Shown here: positions 1-8,147 of the stretch, in pieces
How positions within the stretch are numbered: position 1 is the stretch's first letter
Layout of the letters: every line of letters begins with the position of its first letter
DNA from: Prevotellaceae bacterium
GTDB taxonomy: Bacteria > Bacteroidota > Bacteroidia > Bacteroidales > Bacteroidaceae
DNA length: 64,000 nt
Direction: 5' to 3'
Assembly: GCA_030531085.1 (NCBI GenBank)
Contig: JAUNOM010000003.1
Coordinates: 1-64,000, forward strand
Position numbers and translations under genes: made by a program
Notes under the pieces: model-generated
Told to the model about the DNA's origin: nothing
What the model saw: the letters and a program-made list of their open reading frames with translations, nothing else
Databases searched by the model: none

Positions 1-140
1 ATCTGCTACTCTCTGTCTGTGGCCGGAAATTAATTCAGCAGACCCTAAATAAAAGAACACCAATTGTGATAGCACCGGAAAAGTGGTCTAATTCAAGAGT
101 TAACTTTAGAAGACAGGCTCCAGACTGGATTACTTTTTAA
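1..140 (+). CDS. C-terminal end of a truncated gene, possibly a glycosyltransferase
   Basis: One frame is open from the left edge to a TAA at 138-140 and encodes about 45 residues containing TPIVIAPEKW and ending QAPDWITF. That ending resembles the tail of family 11 fucosyltransferases, which often finish with a V-I-x-P-x-K-W stretch and a D-W-I-x end, but the tryptophan-rich motif expected just upstream is not clear. It is followed at once by polysaccharide genes on the same strand, which supports a glycosyltransferase. The rest of the gene lies outside the window, so the assignment is tentative. Confidence 0.4.
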   Translation, partial: LLLSVCGRKLIQQTLNKRTPIVIAPEKWSNSRVNFRRQAPDWITF

Positions 141-174
141 GAGGTATAGTAATAGTTTGACTTATATAAATCTC

Positions 175-1386
175 ATGAATATAAAATTAGCTACGACAGA
201 ACAGTGTACAGGTTGTGCGTCATGCTATAATGCTTGTAACAAACAGGCTGTATCCATGATAGCTGATAGTGAAGGGTTTCTGCATCCGCAGATAGATGAG
301 GGTAGATGTATCGGTTGCGGTATGTGTGAGAAATCATGTCCAGTAATAATTGAGAATGGTAATGATAACGAGTTTGCTCCACACGCATACGCAGTGTGGA
401 GTGTTTTAGACAGGGCGAGGAGCAGCTCGGGTGGTGCTTTCTCCGCATTTGCAAGACTTGTCTTATCAAAAGGAGGATATGTGTTTGGAGCATCATTTGA
501 TGAGATGTTGCATTGCAGGCATATTGAGGTAAAGAGTATAGAACAGTTAGAATCACTTCGCGGGTCAAAATATGTGCAAAGTGAAATAGGTCTTATATAC
601 AGACGTATCAAAGGATTGTTGCGAGATGATAAATATGTCCTTTTTTGTGGTACACCTTGCCAGGTGGCAGGTTTATATGCCTTTCTGCATAAAGATTATG
701 ACCATTTACTAACATTGGATTTGGTTTGTCATGGTGTTCCGTCAGATGAGCTTTTCCATGCTTATATTTCTAAAGTTTCGTCCCGTTTATCTGGACAAGT
801 CAATGGTTTTGAATTTCGGCGGAGAGATGGATGGGGCAAAGCCCCATCCATCTCTCTTAGCGGTAAATTGATTCCGCTTTATGGCGTGAATAATCTTTAT
901 ATGGAGGCATTTGATAAGAATGCGATATTCCGTAAGTCATGTTATACGTGTAAGTTTGCTGATGTACCAAGGATAGGGGATTGTACTATTGGTGATTTTT
1001 GGGGAATAGGAAGACATGGCAGTCCTTTTAAACACAATGTGGATAAAGGGGTGTCTTTAGTGTTAACGAATAATGCAAGGGGACGTGAGTTCTTGGAACA
1101 GCTGGATGAGGCTGATGTTTTTGTGGAGGAACGTGATTTAAGTGAGGCGTTAATTGAGAATCATAATATATTACATCAGTCTGTCAGCAAGAGAAACAGA
1201 GATGGTATCGTTGCCGATATGTTGAATTCTAATGTTTCTCTTGATGAGATAGAGAAGAAATATAAATTAGTAGACAAGAGTCTGAAAGGTATTATTAAGA
1301 GAATTGGGGTGAAATATCATTTGTTCCCTATTCTGAAATCGTTTTATAATAAGATAATTATTGTAAAATCACAAATTATGAAGTAG
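175..1386 (+). CDS. Fe-S protein, coenzyme F420 hydrogenase/dehydrogenase beta-subunit family
   Basis: A cytoplasmic iron-sulfur flavoprotein-like protein of about 403 residues. The N-terminus carries two 4Fe-4S motifs: CTGCASCYNAC, and CIGCGMCEKSCP about 35 residues later. They are followed by FrhB-type N- and C-terminal domains, including the FCGTPCQVAG and CHGVPS motifs of this family. I start at the ATG at 175 because the upstream TTG at 157 adds only six residues and has no ribosome site. The family is common in bacterial polysaccharide loci next to pyruvyltransferase-like genes, as here (the next gene starts 41 bp downstream), although such bacteria lack F420. The true electron carrier and substrate are unknown; a redox step in modifying a sugar or its carrier is only an inference. 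Confidence 0.85.
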   Translation: MNIKLATTEQCTGCASCYNACNKQAVSMIADSEGFLHPQIDEGRCIGCGMCEKSCPVIIENGNDNEFAPHAYAVWSVLDRARSSSGGAFSAFARLVLSKGGYVFGASFDEMLHCRHIEVKSIEQLESLRGSKYVQSEIGLIYRRIKGLLRDDKYVLFCGTPCQVAGLYAFLHKDYDHLLTLDLVCHGVPSDELFHAYISKVSSRLSGQVNGFEFRRRDGWGKAPSISLSGKLIPLYGVNNLYMEAFDKNAIFRKSCYTCKFADVPRIGDCTIGDFWGIGRHGSPFKHNVDKGVSLVLTNNARGREFLEQLDEADVFVEERDLSEALIENHNILHQSVSKRNRDGIVADMLNSNVSLDEIEKKYKLVDKSLKGIIKRIGVKYHLFPILKSFYNKIIIVKSQIMK

Positions 1387-1427
1387 GTTTGTAAGTTCTG
1401 ATATATAATAATGGAGTGGTGACAGTA

Positions 1428-2501
1428 ATGAAAATAGGAATCTTATCAATGCAGGAGGTGAAGAACTATGGTTCTTTTCTTCAGGCGTTTTCGTTGAAAA
1501 GCAATATTGAGGCTTTAGGACATCAATGTAAGTTTGTGAATATAATACCGGGTGAGCAGCTAGGTGATTATAAGATAAGTAAACTGCATAAGGTTTATCT
1601 TCTGTTGGAAAGGCTTTGCGGATGGGACTTTATAAAAAGATTAAAGTATATATATCTGTTTCAGAGTCGTTTCGTAAAAGAATTCCTGCCTGAATTAGGA
1701 GTTGGGAATGGTACGACAACGGAGCATTTTGATACGGTTGTAATTGGTAGTGATGAAGTGTTTAACTGTGCACAAAAGACATGGTTCGGTTTCTCCAGGC
1801 AGTTGTTCGGTGAAGGACTGAATGCCAATAAAGTTATCACATACGCTGCTTCGTTTGGTGCGACGACTGTATCTAAGTTACAGGAATTGGGAATAAAGAA
1901 TGTTGTCTCTCGGCTTTTGAATAATTTGAATATGATTTCTGTACGAGATGCTAACAGTAAGGATGTCGTGGAGACATTGACGGGGAAAGTTCCTGATAAG
2001 CACGTTGATCCTGTGTTGATTTATGACTACACGAGACTTATGCCTAACTCTGTTGATTTGAAGAACTATATGATAGTATATACATATCCTGGCCGTATTA
2101 CAGATAAGGATGAAATTAATGCTATTCGTTCGTATGCAAAGGATAAGGGATTGCAATTAGTGAGTATTGGTCATTACTTTTCATGGTGTGACAAGACTAT
2201 TGTTCCGCATCCCTTTGATGTCTTGGCTTATTTTAAATATGCTACGTGTATTGTAACTGATACGTTTCATGGTTCTGTATTCTCAATAAAATTTAATAAG
2301 CAGTTCTGTACTATAGTCCGTGGGATGAATAGTAACAAGTTGACTCATCTGCTGGAACAATTCGGATTATCGGGACGCATAGCAAATGATGTAAGAGATT
2401 TACCTGTTATCATGGAGACTCCAATAGACTATGTTCCTGTTAATAGGAAAATAGCGGAAGAGCGTCAACGTTCTATTAATTATCTGAAAGGAAACTTATA
2501 A
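1428..2501 (+). CDS. polysaccharide pyruvyl transferase family protein
   Basis: About 357 residues of the WcaK/CsaB-like polysaccharide pyruvyltransferase family (PF04230). Typical signs are the N-terminal MKIGILSMQEVKNYGSFLQA stretch, the VIGSDEVFN motif near residue 110, SVRDANSKDVVE in the middle, and TDTFHGSVFSI near residue 280, the conserved D-R/T-F-H loop. I start at the ATG at 1428, with GGAG about 11 nt upstream; the GTG at 1416 would add four residues. The gene sits between the F420-dehydrogenase-like gene and an acyltransferase. Members transfer pyruvate from PEP to sugars, but many locus-associated members are uncharacterised, so the donor and acceptor here are unknown. Confidence 0.85.
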   Translation: MKIGILSMQEVKNYGSFLQAFSLKSNIEALGHQCKFVNIIPGEQLGDYKISKLHKVYLLLERLCGWDFIKRLKYIYLFQSRFVKEFLPELGVGNGTTTEHFDTVVIGSDEVFNCAQKTWFGFSRQLFGEGLNANKVITYAASFGATTVSKLQELGIKNVVSRLLNNLNMISVRDANSKDVVETLTGKVPDKHVDPVLIYDYTRLMPNSVDLKNYMIVYTYPGRITDKDEINAIRSYAKDKGLQLVSIGHYFSWCDKTIVPHPFDVLAYFKYATCIVTDTFHGSVFSIKFNKQFCTIVRGMNSNKLTHLLEQFGLSGRIANDVRDLPVIMETPIDYVPVNRKIAEERQRSINYLKGNL

Positions 2502-2516
2502 GTAATACAGTCATTC

Positions 2517-3500
2517 ATGCAGCAAAAGAAAATCATTTCTGGGCTTGATGTCATAAAGTTCATTATGGCATTCTTTATCGTGGACATTCATGTCCAAGGG
2601 TATCTCTTCACCCCCCCCGTTGTGCAAGAGTATATAATACATCCTGTTGAAGACTTGGCTGTACCTGTTTTCTTTGTCATTTCTTCATTCTTGTTTTTTA
2701 GAAAAGCAAGGTATGCAGACGGACAGGGAAGATTAGTGCTTCATTTTATGAAGCGGCTTTGTATCTTATATCTGTTCTGGTGTGTGGTATGGAGTCCTAT
2801 TATATATATTCAGAAGGATTATTTTCATCCTATGACAGTATGGATACCTATATATATAATGAGAGACTTCTTCTTTGGGAATATGTTTGATGCAAGTTGG
2901 TTCTTGGGGGCTTTGTTAGTAGGTGTTCCTATGGTATGGGGATTGAGTCGTGCATTGCAGAGAGATGTTTTAGTACTGGCATTTCCAGTCATGGTATATC
3001 TGTATTTACAATTCGTAAATGATTTGCCTGATGCCTTGGCAGAACCATATCGACTATATGATACTTTTAAGGATCCGCATCTTGCATTTCCTGGTGGCTT
3101 GTTATGGATAGCAATAGGCTATGTGTTGGCTAATAAGTTAGTGACAGCGTGGATTGAAAAAATTAATAACTGTGTGGCATGGATGGCTGTGTTGCTCTTC
3201 CTTGTCTTAATGTTCTTCATTCCCGTCATTCCTAAGATTCTTTGTGTTACGGCATTGTTTGTAGCGGCCTATACATGGAAATTGCCTGAGTGTCCAGAGA
3301 TTTATCGTAGATTTAGAACATACAGTATCCTGTTTTATGTTATTCATGATTGCTTTAAGAAAATACCAAAGCAGTTGTTTGGATGGGAGAATGGCCCGGT
3401 TCTTTTTGTTGTAACCATCGCCTTCTGTTTTATAGCCTCTGAAATGATAATGAAAATGAAAGATGTGAAAGGATTGGGATGGCTGAAGTATGCGTATTAA
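2517..3500 (+). CDS. membrane acyltransferase, Acyl_transf_3 family
   Basis: An inner-membrane protein of 327 residues with about ten hydrophobic segments. It begins with the family signature GLDVIKFIMAFFIVDIHV, where the H of the D-I-H segment matches the catalytic His of OafA/WecH-like O-acetyltransferases. It would add an acetyl or succinyl group to the polysaccharide or its lipid-linked unit. It follows the pyruvyltransferase-like gene by 15 bp, so co-transcription is likely. A run of eight C at 2611-2618 encodes T-P-P at about residue 32; one-base slippage there would truncate nearly the whole protein, so the tract could act as an on/off switch. Confidence 0.85.
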   Translation: MQQKKIISGLDVIKFIMAFFIVDIHVQGYLFTPPVVQEYIIHPVEDLAVPVFFVISSFLFFRKARYADGQGRLVLHFMKRLCILYLFWCVVWSPIIYIQKDYFHPMTVWIPIYIMRDFFFGNMFDASWFLGALLVGVPMVWGLSRALQRDVLVLAFPVMVYLYLQFVNDLPDALAEPYRLYDTFKDPHLAFPGGLLWIAIGYVLANKLVTAWIEKINNCVAWMAVLLFLVLMFFIPVIPKILCVTALFVAAYTWKLPECPEIYRRFRTYSILFYVIHDCFKKIPKQLFGWENGPVLFVVTIAFCFIASEMIMKMKDVKGLGWLKYAY

Positions 3501-3512
3501 AAAGAAAACATA

Positions 3513-4223
3513 ATGTCTGTTTTAGTATTTAAGATATTGTTCATGGAGAATTATTCCATGGATGAAATATTGGGGAAGAAAGGTAAAGTGTATACTTTTC
3601 TCAACCCAGTCTCTTACCTGACGGCCCTTGACAATAAGGGATTGTTCTCACAGATGGATGGAGTCTTTGCTGATGGCAGTTTATTGGTACGGGCTATCAG
3701 GTTGGTGTATGGCAAATCTGTAACTCGCCGTAGCTTTGATATGACCTCAATGGCTCCGGAGTTGTTTGCATACGCTGCAGAGCATGGTAGGACGGTATAT
3801 ATAGTAGCTTCCAGACAGGAACAGGTTGAGAAAGCGATGGGGATATTCTTGGAACGTTATCCTATTGTGAAGTTTGCCGGGTATCGTAACGGGTATTTTG
3901 CTTCGGATAAGGAGATGGATGAGGAGGCAATGCGCATCGCAGAGCTGGGACCTGATTTCCTGATAGTGGGTATGGGAGCATTGATGCAGGAGAGGTTTCT
4001 GTTGAAGGTAAAGGCGGCAGGTTATCAAGGTATAGGCTTTACCTGTGGTGGCTTCATTCATCAGACATCGGTGAATGAGATAAATTACTATCCTGAATGG
4101 GTGGATAAAACAAACCTGCGTTTTTTGTACCGTATGTGGAAAGAACCTCATACCCGCAAGCGATATCTGATGGCAGGTTTGCTTTTTCCTGTAAGGTTTA
4201 TCGCAGAAAGAATTTTTGGATAG
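3513..4223 (+). CDS. WecG/TagA/CpsF family glycosyltransferase
   Basis: A 236-residue glycosyltransferase of family GT26, near the usual 240-250 length. Visible motifs are FLNPVSYL, the ADGSLLVRAIR segment holding the conserved D-G-x-x-x-V, a central FAGYRNGYF, the nucleotide-sugar segment PDFLIVGMGALMQE, and GFTCGGFIHQ, followed by the R-x-x-x-E-P-x-R-x-x-R-Y end (RMWKEPHTRKRYL). Members act at the cytoplasmic face on undecaprenyl-linked sugars, transferring ManNAc(A) or similar residues. This is the last gene of the polysaccharide cluster, 12 bp after the acyltransferase. An internal ATG at 3543 is an alternative start. Confidence 0.88.
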   Translation: MSVLVFKILFMENYSMDEILGKKGKVYTFLNPVSYLTALDNKGLFSQMDGVFADGSLLVRAIRLVYGKSVTRRSFDMTSMAPELFAYAAEHGRTVYIVASRQEQVEKAMGIFLERYPIVKFAGYRNGYFASDKEMDEEAMRIAELGPDFLIVGMGALMQERFLLKVKAAGYQGIGFTCGGFIHQTSVNEINYYPEWVDKTNLRFLYRMWKEPHTRKRYLMAGLLFPVRFIAERIFG

Positions 4224-4384
4224 TCTTGTAGCACCAATGGATGGGCGCAAAGATTATCGATATTAGAGTGAGTAATATAAGTATGAGTGTAGGGATTATC
4301 TTTCCTAATGTCCGTAAGATTCTTTCTTTCATGCCTGCAAAGTTAATATAAATAAAACACAGTAAAGAATATTTTGCGATTTTA

Positions 4385-4416
4385 TTTGTGGAAAAAGAAA
4401 ATAATGTTTATCTTTG
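4385..4416 (+). promoter_or_regulatory. sigma-ABfr promoter for the Rpn-family gene
   Basis: TTTG at 4385-4388 and TATCTTTG at 4409-4416 are separated by 20 bp, which matches the Bacteroidetes -33/-7 consensus. The start codon of the downstream gene lies 43 bp beyond. The rest of the 4224-4459 gap shows nothing else that I can identify. Confidence 0.65.
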
Positions 4417-4459
4417 CAGGTGAATAGTGTTTGTGCACGTGATTTAACAATAGCGAGTT

Positions 4460-5401
4460 ATGGCAGACTTGAAAGATAAATATATCCGCTTTGACTGGGC
4501 GATAAAAAGGCTTCTGCGTCAGAAAGCCAACTTTGATGTGCTTGAAGGCTTCCTGACAGTGTTTCTTAACCAGGAGATAAAAGTTGTTGAGATATTGGAG
4601 AGCGAGAGTAATCAGACTGCGGTTGATGACAAGTTCAACCGTGTTGATATAAAAGCAAGGAACAGTAAAGGTGAGATAATTATAGTTGAGATACAGAATA
4701 CGAGTGAGCTTTATTACCTTGAACGTATACTATATGGCGTATGTAAGGCTGTGACAGAGCACATAAAACTTGGTAACACCTATAAGGAGGTGAAGAAGGT
4801 GTACTCTATCAGCATATTGTATTTTGATCTTGGCATAGGTGATGACTATCTGTATATAGGCCAGAATAATTTCATAGGAGTCCATACCAATGACCAGCTT
4901 GTCGTCAATGCCAAGGAGAAGAATGTTATAGTGCGCAAAAGTCCCTCTGACATCTTCCCTACATATTATATTGTCCGTGTGAACAATTTCAACAAGTATG
5001 CGGTCACTCCTCTTGAGGAATGGGTCGACTACCTTAAGAATGGGGTGATACGGGAAGACACAACAGCTCCCGGTTTGCAGGAGGCGCGTGAGAAACTTCT
5101 TTATTATTCCATGAACGATGCAGAGCGCCATGCGTACGATGAGCATATCAATGCTGTAATGATTCAGAATGATGTGCTGGGTACCGCCAAGTTGGAGGGA
5201 TTGACGGAAGGTCGCATAGAAGGCCACGCTGAAGGGTTGGCCGAGGGGCTGGTGACAGGCCGTGCAGAGGGTATGGCGGATGAAAAAGTTAATACCGCCC
5301 GTAAAATGTTATCCCTTAATATTCCCATAGAGACAATAATGGAAGTTACAGGGCTTTCAGAGGAAGATATAAGGAATAGTGTGCATTATTTTAAAAGATA
5401 A
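4460..5401 (+). CDS. Rpn family PD-(D/E)XK nuclease / putative transposase
   Basis: A 313-residue member of the Rpn (recombination-promoting nuclease, formerly transposase_31/PDDEXK_2) family. The N-terminal part has the conserved F-D-x-A-x-K-x-L-L start (FDWAIKRLL). The nuclease core shows RVDIKARNSKGEIIIVEIQ, that is D followed by an E-x-Q in place of the usual E-x-K, a common variant in this family. The tail (about residues 250-280) has the low-complexity EG(x)xEG repeats typical of Rpn proteins, then a short helical segment. It has its own promoter and stands alone between the polysaccharide locus and an ncRNA. No terminal inverted repeats are evident, so it is not an active transposon. 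Confidence 0.85.
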   Translation: MADLKDKYIRFDWAIKRLLRQKANFDVLEGFLTVFLNQEIKVVEILESESNQTAVDDKFNRVDIKARNSKGEIIIVEIQNTSELYYLERILYGVCKAVTEHIKLGNTYKEVKKVYSISILYFDLGIGDDYLYIGQNNFIGVHTNDQLVVNAKEKNVIVRKSPSDIFPTYYIVRVNNFNKYAVTPLEEWVDYLKNGVIREDTTAPGLQEAREKLLYYSMNDAERHAYDEHINAVMIQNDVLGTAKLEGLTEGRIEGHAEGLAEGLVTGRAEGMADEKVNTARKMLSLNIPIETIMEVTGLSEEDIRNSVHYFKR

Positions 5402-5514
5402 GCATAGTAATGATATAAAAAAGTTCAAAATGACCTGTTTTTGCATTGTGTGCGCCAACAGTCGTTGATAGAAGTCAATAATAACGTTAATTATTGAAGA
5501 AAAAAATGAAATTG

Positions 5515-5546
5515 TTTGCGTGCACAGTGAAAACGTTGTAACTTTG
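5515..5546 (+). promoter_or_regulatory. sigma-ABfr promoter for an ncRNA
   Basis: TTTG at 5515-5518, a 20-bp spacer, and TAACTTTG at 5539-5546. No credible open frame follows for about 470 bp, and an intrinsic terminator lies at 5933-5971, so the transcript is probably a noncoding RNA. Confidence 0.7.
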
Positions 5547-5552
5547 CATTGT

Positions 5553-5971
5553 CAAAAGGAACAAAGGTCCTTGAGACACAAAAAAGAAAGGATTATCAAA
5601 AAGATTGCAAGGATAGTTTAGGTTAGTAGATAGTAAAGATTGATATAGGTTAGCAGTTGGCGGCGTGAGCCGCATAGGTAAAGAAGGATTGAGAAAAGGA
5701 TAACACAGTTTGACATAGTCGAAGGGCAAGGGGAACGGTTCTTAAATACCGGCTACCACCTACCCGAATGACGGTCAGATTATTAAAAGAAGAATATTGT
5801 TTAGGTTAGTAGATATAATAGATTTAGGTTTTAGTTATTAGGTTAGAAAAGATTGTTTAGCTTTTGGATAACAAAGAATGGCCGTGAGGCTCTTCTTTTA
5901 GATTGAACAGAAAATAGTTAAACATACTTTTGAATGTGCCGCAGCTCGTGAAGGGTAGCGGTACATTTTTT
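5553..5971 (+). ncRNA. candidate structured ncRNA of about 420 nt, family unknown
   Basis: The stretch 5402-6022 has no convincing coding frame. It has a canonical promoter ending at 5546 and a strong intrinsic terminator at 5933-5971. Between them are several local helices: AAGGA/TCCTT (5556-5572), TTGAC/GTCGA near 5709-5721, a GNRA-capped hairpin GCGGC-GTGA-GCCGC (5660-5673), and a second GCC-GTGA-GGC (5881-5890). A 17-bp sequence beginning GTTTAGGTTAGTAG occurs twice, at 5616-5632 and 5799-5815. I see no tmRNA ends, no RNase P core motifs and no SRP loop. It could correspond to a Bacteroidales RNA family in Rfam that I cannot recognise by eye. A read-through leader for the downstream gene is the alternative. 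Confidence 0.55.
5933..5971 (+). terminator. intrinsic terminator of the ncRNA
   Basis: AATGTGCCGC (5933-5942) pairs with GCGGTACATT (5958-5967) through ten base pairs including one G-T, and a T run follows directly. Confidence 0.75.
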
Positions 5972-6022
5972 ATATCCGTTTTTTGAAAAAGCGTGTGACT
6001 TCTCTTGTGTATCTCGTGAATA

Positions 6023-8068
6023 ATGAGTAATTTTGCCGCAAAATTGTTATTGAGAATTTTTATGTTTGCAAAAGGTCGTTTCCCTAATTTAAGGCCGTCA
6101 CTTATTAGTGTGCCTGTGGCAATGGCGTGTAATCTGTTGTTGGCTTATGTGATGTATATGGTATGCCGTGTGCTTTACGTCGCTGTGAACTGGAGCACGT
6201 TCAGTGAAGGCTTTGCAAGCCTTTCCATCTGGCCTGTATTCTGTGGCGCATTGCGTTTTGACACATCAGCCATCTTGTACACCAATGCACTGTATGCGCT
6301 GCTAATGCTTGTTCCGTTGCATTTAAAGGAGAGCCGGTGGTGGCAGCGGATGTGCCGCTGGGTGTTTGTTGTGGTGAATGCTCTGGCTGTTATCATAAAC
6401 CTCTGCGATGCGGTATATTTCCCATATACCGGCCGTCGTACTACGATGACCGTGATGAACGAGTTCTCTAATGAGGGTAATCTGCTGACAGTCTTCTCCA
6501 ATGCAGTGGTGTCATATTGGTATCTGCTCCTTGCCGGAGGCTTGGTTATATGGGTATTATGGAGAATGTACGTCATGCCGCAGCCGTTAACCTTTAAAGG
6601 TGGGGTAGGGCAGCGAGTGATTTATTATGTCGTTCATCTGCTGTGTCTTGCGGCATTTGTCCCACTTTGTGTGGCAGGAATGCGCGGCGGCTTCACCAGA
6701 GCGGTCCGTCCTATCACTATAAGCAATGCGAACCAGTATGTAAACCGTCCTGTTGAGGCCGCCATGGTGTTAAACACTCCCTTCTCGCTGATTAGGACCG
6801 TGGGTAAGGATGTGTTCCATAACCCGGAGTATTTCTCCACACAGGAACTGAACAGCATATATTCTCCAGTAAGGAATAGCGGTGGCAGGGCCGACAATAC
6901 GGTGACACGTAAGAAGAATGTGGTGGTGCTTATAGTAGAGAGCTTCGGACGTGAGTATATCGGAGCGTACAATGAAGGACTTGACAATGGACAGTACAAG
7001 GGCTATACCCCGTTTATAGACAGCCTGTTGGGGCAGTCGCTGTCATTCGACTATACCTTTGCCAATGGCCGTAAGAGTATTGACGGTATGCCGTCAGTGC
7101 TTTCGAGCATCCCACATTTCGTTGAGCCGTTCTTCCTGACACCCACATCGTTGAATGATGTCAGCGGTCTTGCCGGAGAATTGCGCAAGTGCGGTTACCG
7201 CACGGCCTTTTTTCACGGTGCGGAGAATGGCAGTATGGGGTTTGATGCCTTTGCCCGCACAACAGGTTTTCAGGAATATTACGGCCGCACAGAGTTCAAT
7301 GCCGACAGACGTTTTGGCGGTGCCAAGGACTTTGACGGTGCATGGGCCATCTGGGACGAGCCTTTCCTGCAATACTATGCCTTGCAGATGTCGCAGATGA
7401 AAGAGCCGTTCATGACAGCAGTGTTCACGGCCTCCAGCCATCATCCGTATAACATTCCAGAGAAATACAACGAGCGGTTCAACCTGCCGGGCGAGGAGTC
7501 AAACCCTATCCATAAGTGTATACGCTACACGGATATGTCTCTGCGCCGCTTCTTTGAGACTGCCAGCCGACAGCCGTGGTATAATAATACCATATTTGTA
7601 TTCACATCCGACCATACCAATATCAACGACCATAAGGAGTACGCCACAGACCTCGGCCTTTTCGGTGCACCCATACTGTTCTTTGACCCTTCTGGCGAGA
7701 TGCCGCGCGGCCGCCGCCACTGCATAGCGCAACAGATAGACATCATGCCCACTGTGCTCCAGTATCTTGGGTACAGTAATCCTTATGTGGCATTTGGCAC
7801 AGATCTGCTCAATAGCCCTGACGCCGCTACATGGGCGGTGAATTATAGCAACGGGATGTATCAGTTTGTGCAGGGCGACTATGTCATACGTTTTGACGGC
7901 CAGCACGTCACTGCTGCGTATAACTATAAGACAGACTGGTTCATGACGCACAATCTGAAGGATGACGCGTCACTGCGTACGGTGCTTGATGATATGGAAC
8001 GTCAGTTGAAGGCTATCATACAGAGTTATATGAGCCGTATGACTGGAAACGAATTGGTGGTAAGATAA
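6023..8068 (+). CDS. LTA synthase-like sulfatase-fold membrane protein
   Basis: A 681-residue protein of the LtaS/phosphoglycerol transferase group in the alkaline phosphatase superfamily. The first 250 residues hold about five membrane segments; the rest is an extracytoplasmic sulfatase-fold domain. Metal and catalytic positions are visible: E306 in LIVESFGREY, the probable nucleophile S352 in GRKSIDGMPS, and D530-H531 in FTSDHT, with SSHHPYNIP between. In Gram-negative bacteria such proteins transfer phosphoglycerol or phosphoethanolamine from lipids to glycans; the substrate here is unknown. It is a single gene after an ncRNA terminator, with a bidirectional terminator behind it. No clear promoter is seen in the 50 bp upstream, so partial read-through from the ncRNA promoter is possible. 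Confidence 0.85.
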   Translation: MSNFAAKLLLRIFMFAKGRFPNLRPSLISVPVAMACNLLLAYVMYMVCRVLYVAVNWSTFSEGFASLSIWPVFCGALRFDTSAILYTNALYALLMLVPLHLKESRWWQRMCRWVFVVVNALAVIINLCDAVYFPYTGRRTTMTVMNEFSNEGNLLTVFSNAVVSYWYLLLAGGLVIWVLWRMYVMPQPLTFKGGVGQRVIYYVVHLLCLAAFVPLCVAGMRGGFTRAVRPITISNANQYVNRPVEAAMVLNTPFSLIRTVGKDVFHNPEYFSTQELNSIYSPVRNSGGRADNTVTRKKNVVVLIVESFGREYIGAYNEGLDNGQYKGYTPFIDSLLGQSLSFDYTFANGRKSIDGMPSVLSSIPHFVEPFFLTPTSLNDVSGLAGELRKCGYRTAFFHGAENGSMGFDAFARTTGFQEYYGRTEFNADRRFGGAKDFDGAWAIWDEPFLQYYALQMSQMKEPFMTAVFTASSHHPYNIPEKYNERFNLPGEESNPIHKCIRYTDMSLRRFFETASRQPWYNNTIFVFTSDHTNINDHKEYATDLGLFGAPILFFDPSGEMPRGRRHCIAQQIDIMPTVLQYLGYSNPYVAFGTDLLNSPDAATWAVNYSNGMYQFVQGDYVIRFDGQHVTAAYNYKTDWFMTHNLKDDASLRTVLDDMERQLKAIIQSYMSRMTGNELVVR

Positions 8069-8085
8069 GTAATGACATATATACG

Positions 8086-8120
8086 AAACGGCCGGAACAC
8101 ATCGTTTGTTCCGGCCGTTT
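8086..8120. terminator. bidirectional terminator between convergent genes
   Basis: A perfect 14-bp stem, AAACGGCCGGAACA (8086-8099) with TGTTCCGGCCGTTT (8107-8120), lies in the 79-bp gap between the sulfatase-like gene and pgk, which converge here. Confidence 0.8.
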
Positions 8121-8147
8121 TGTATATTATTACTGTTCCGTTCAGTA

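Noticed and set aside
4460..5401. Active transposon carrying the Rpn gene
   Set aside because: No terminal inverted repeats, target-site duplication or partner gene were found; Rpn proteins are usually solitary.
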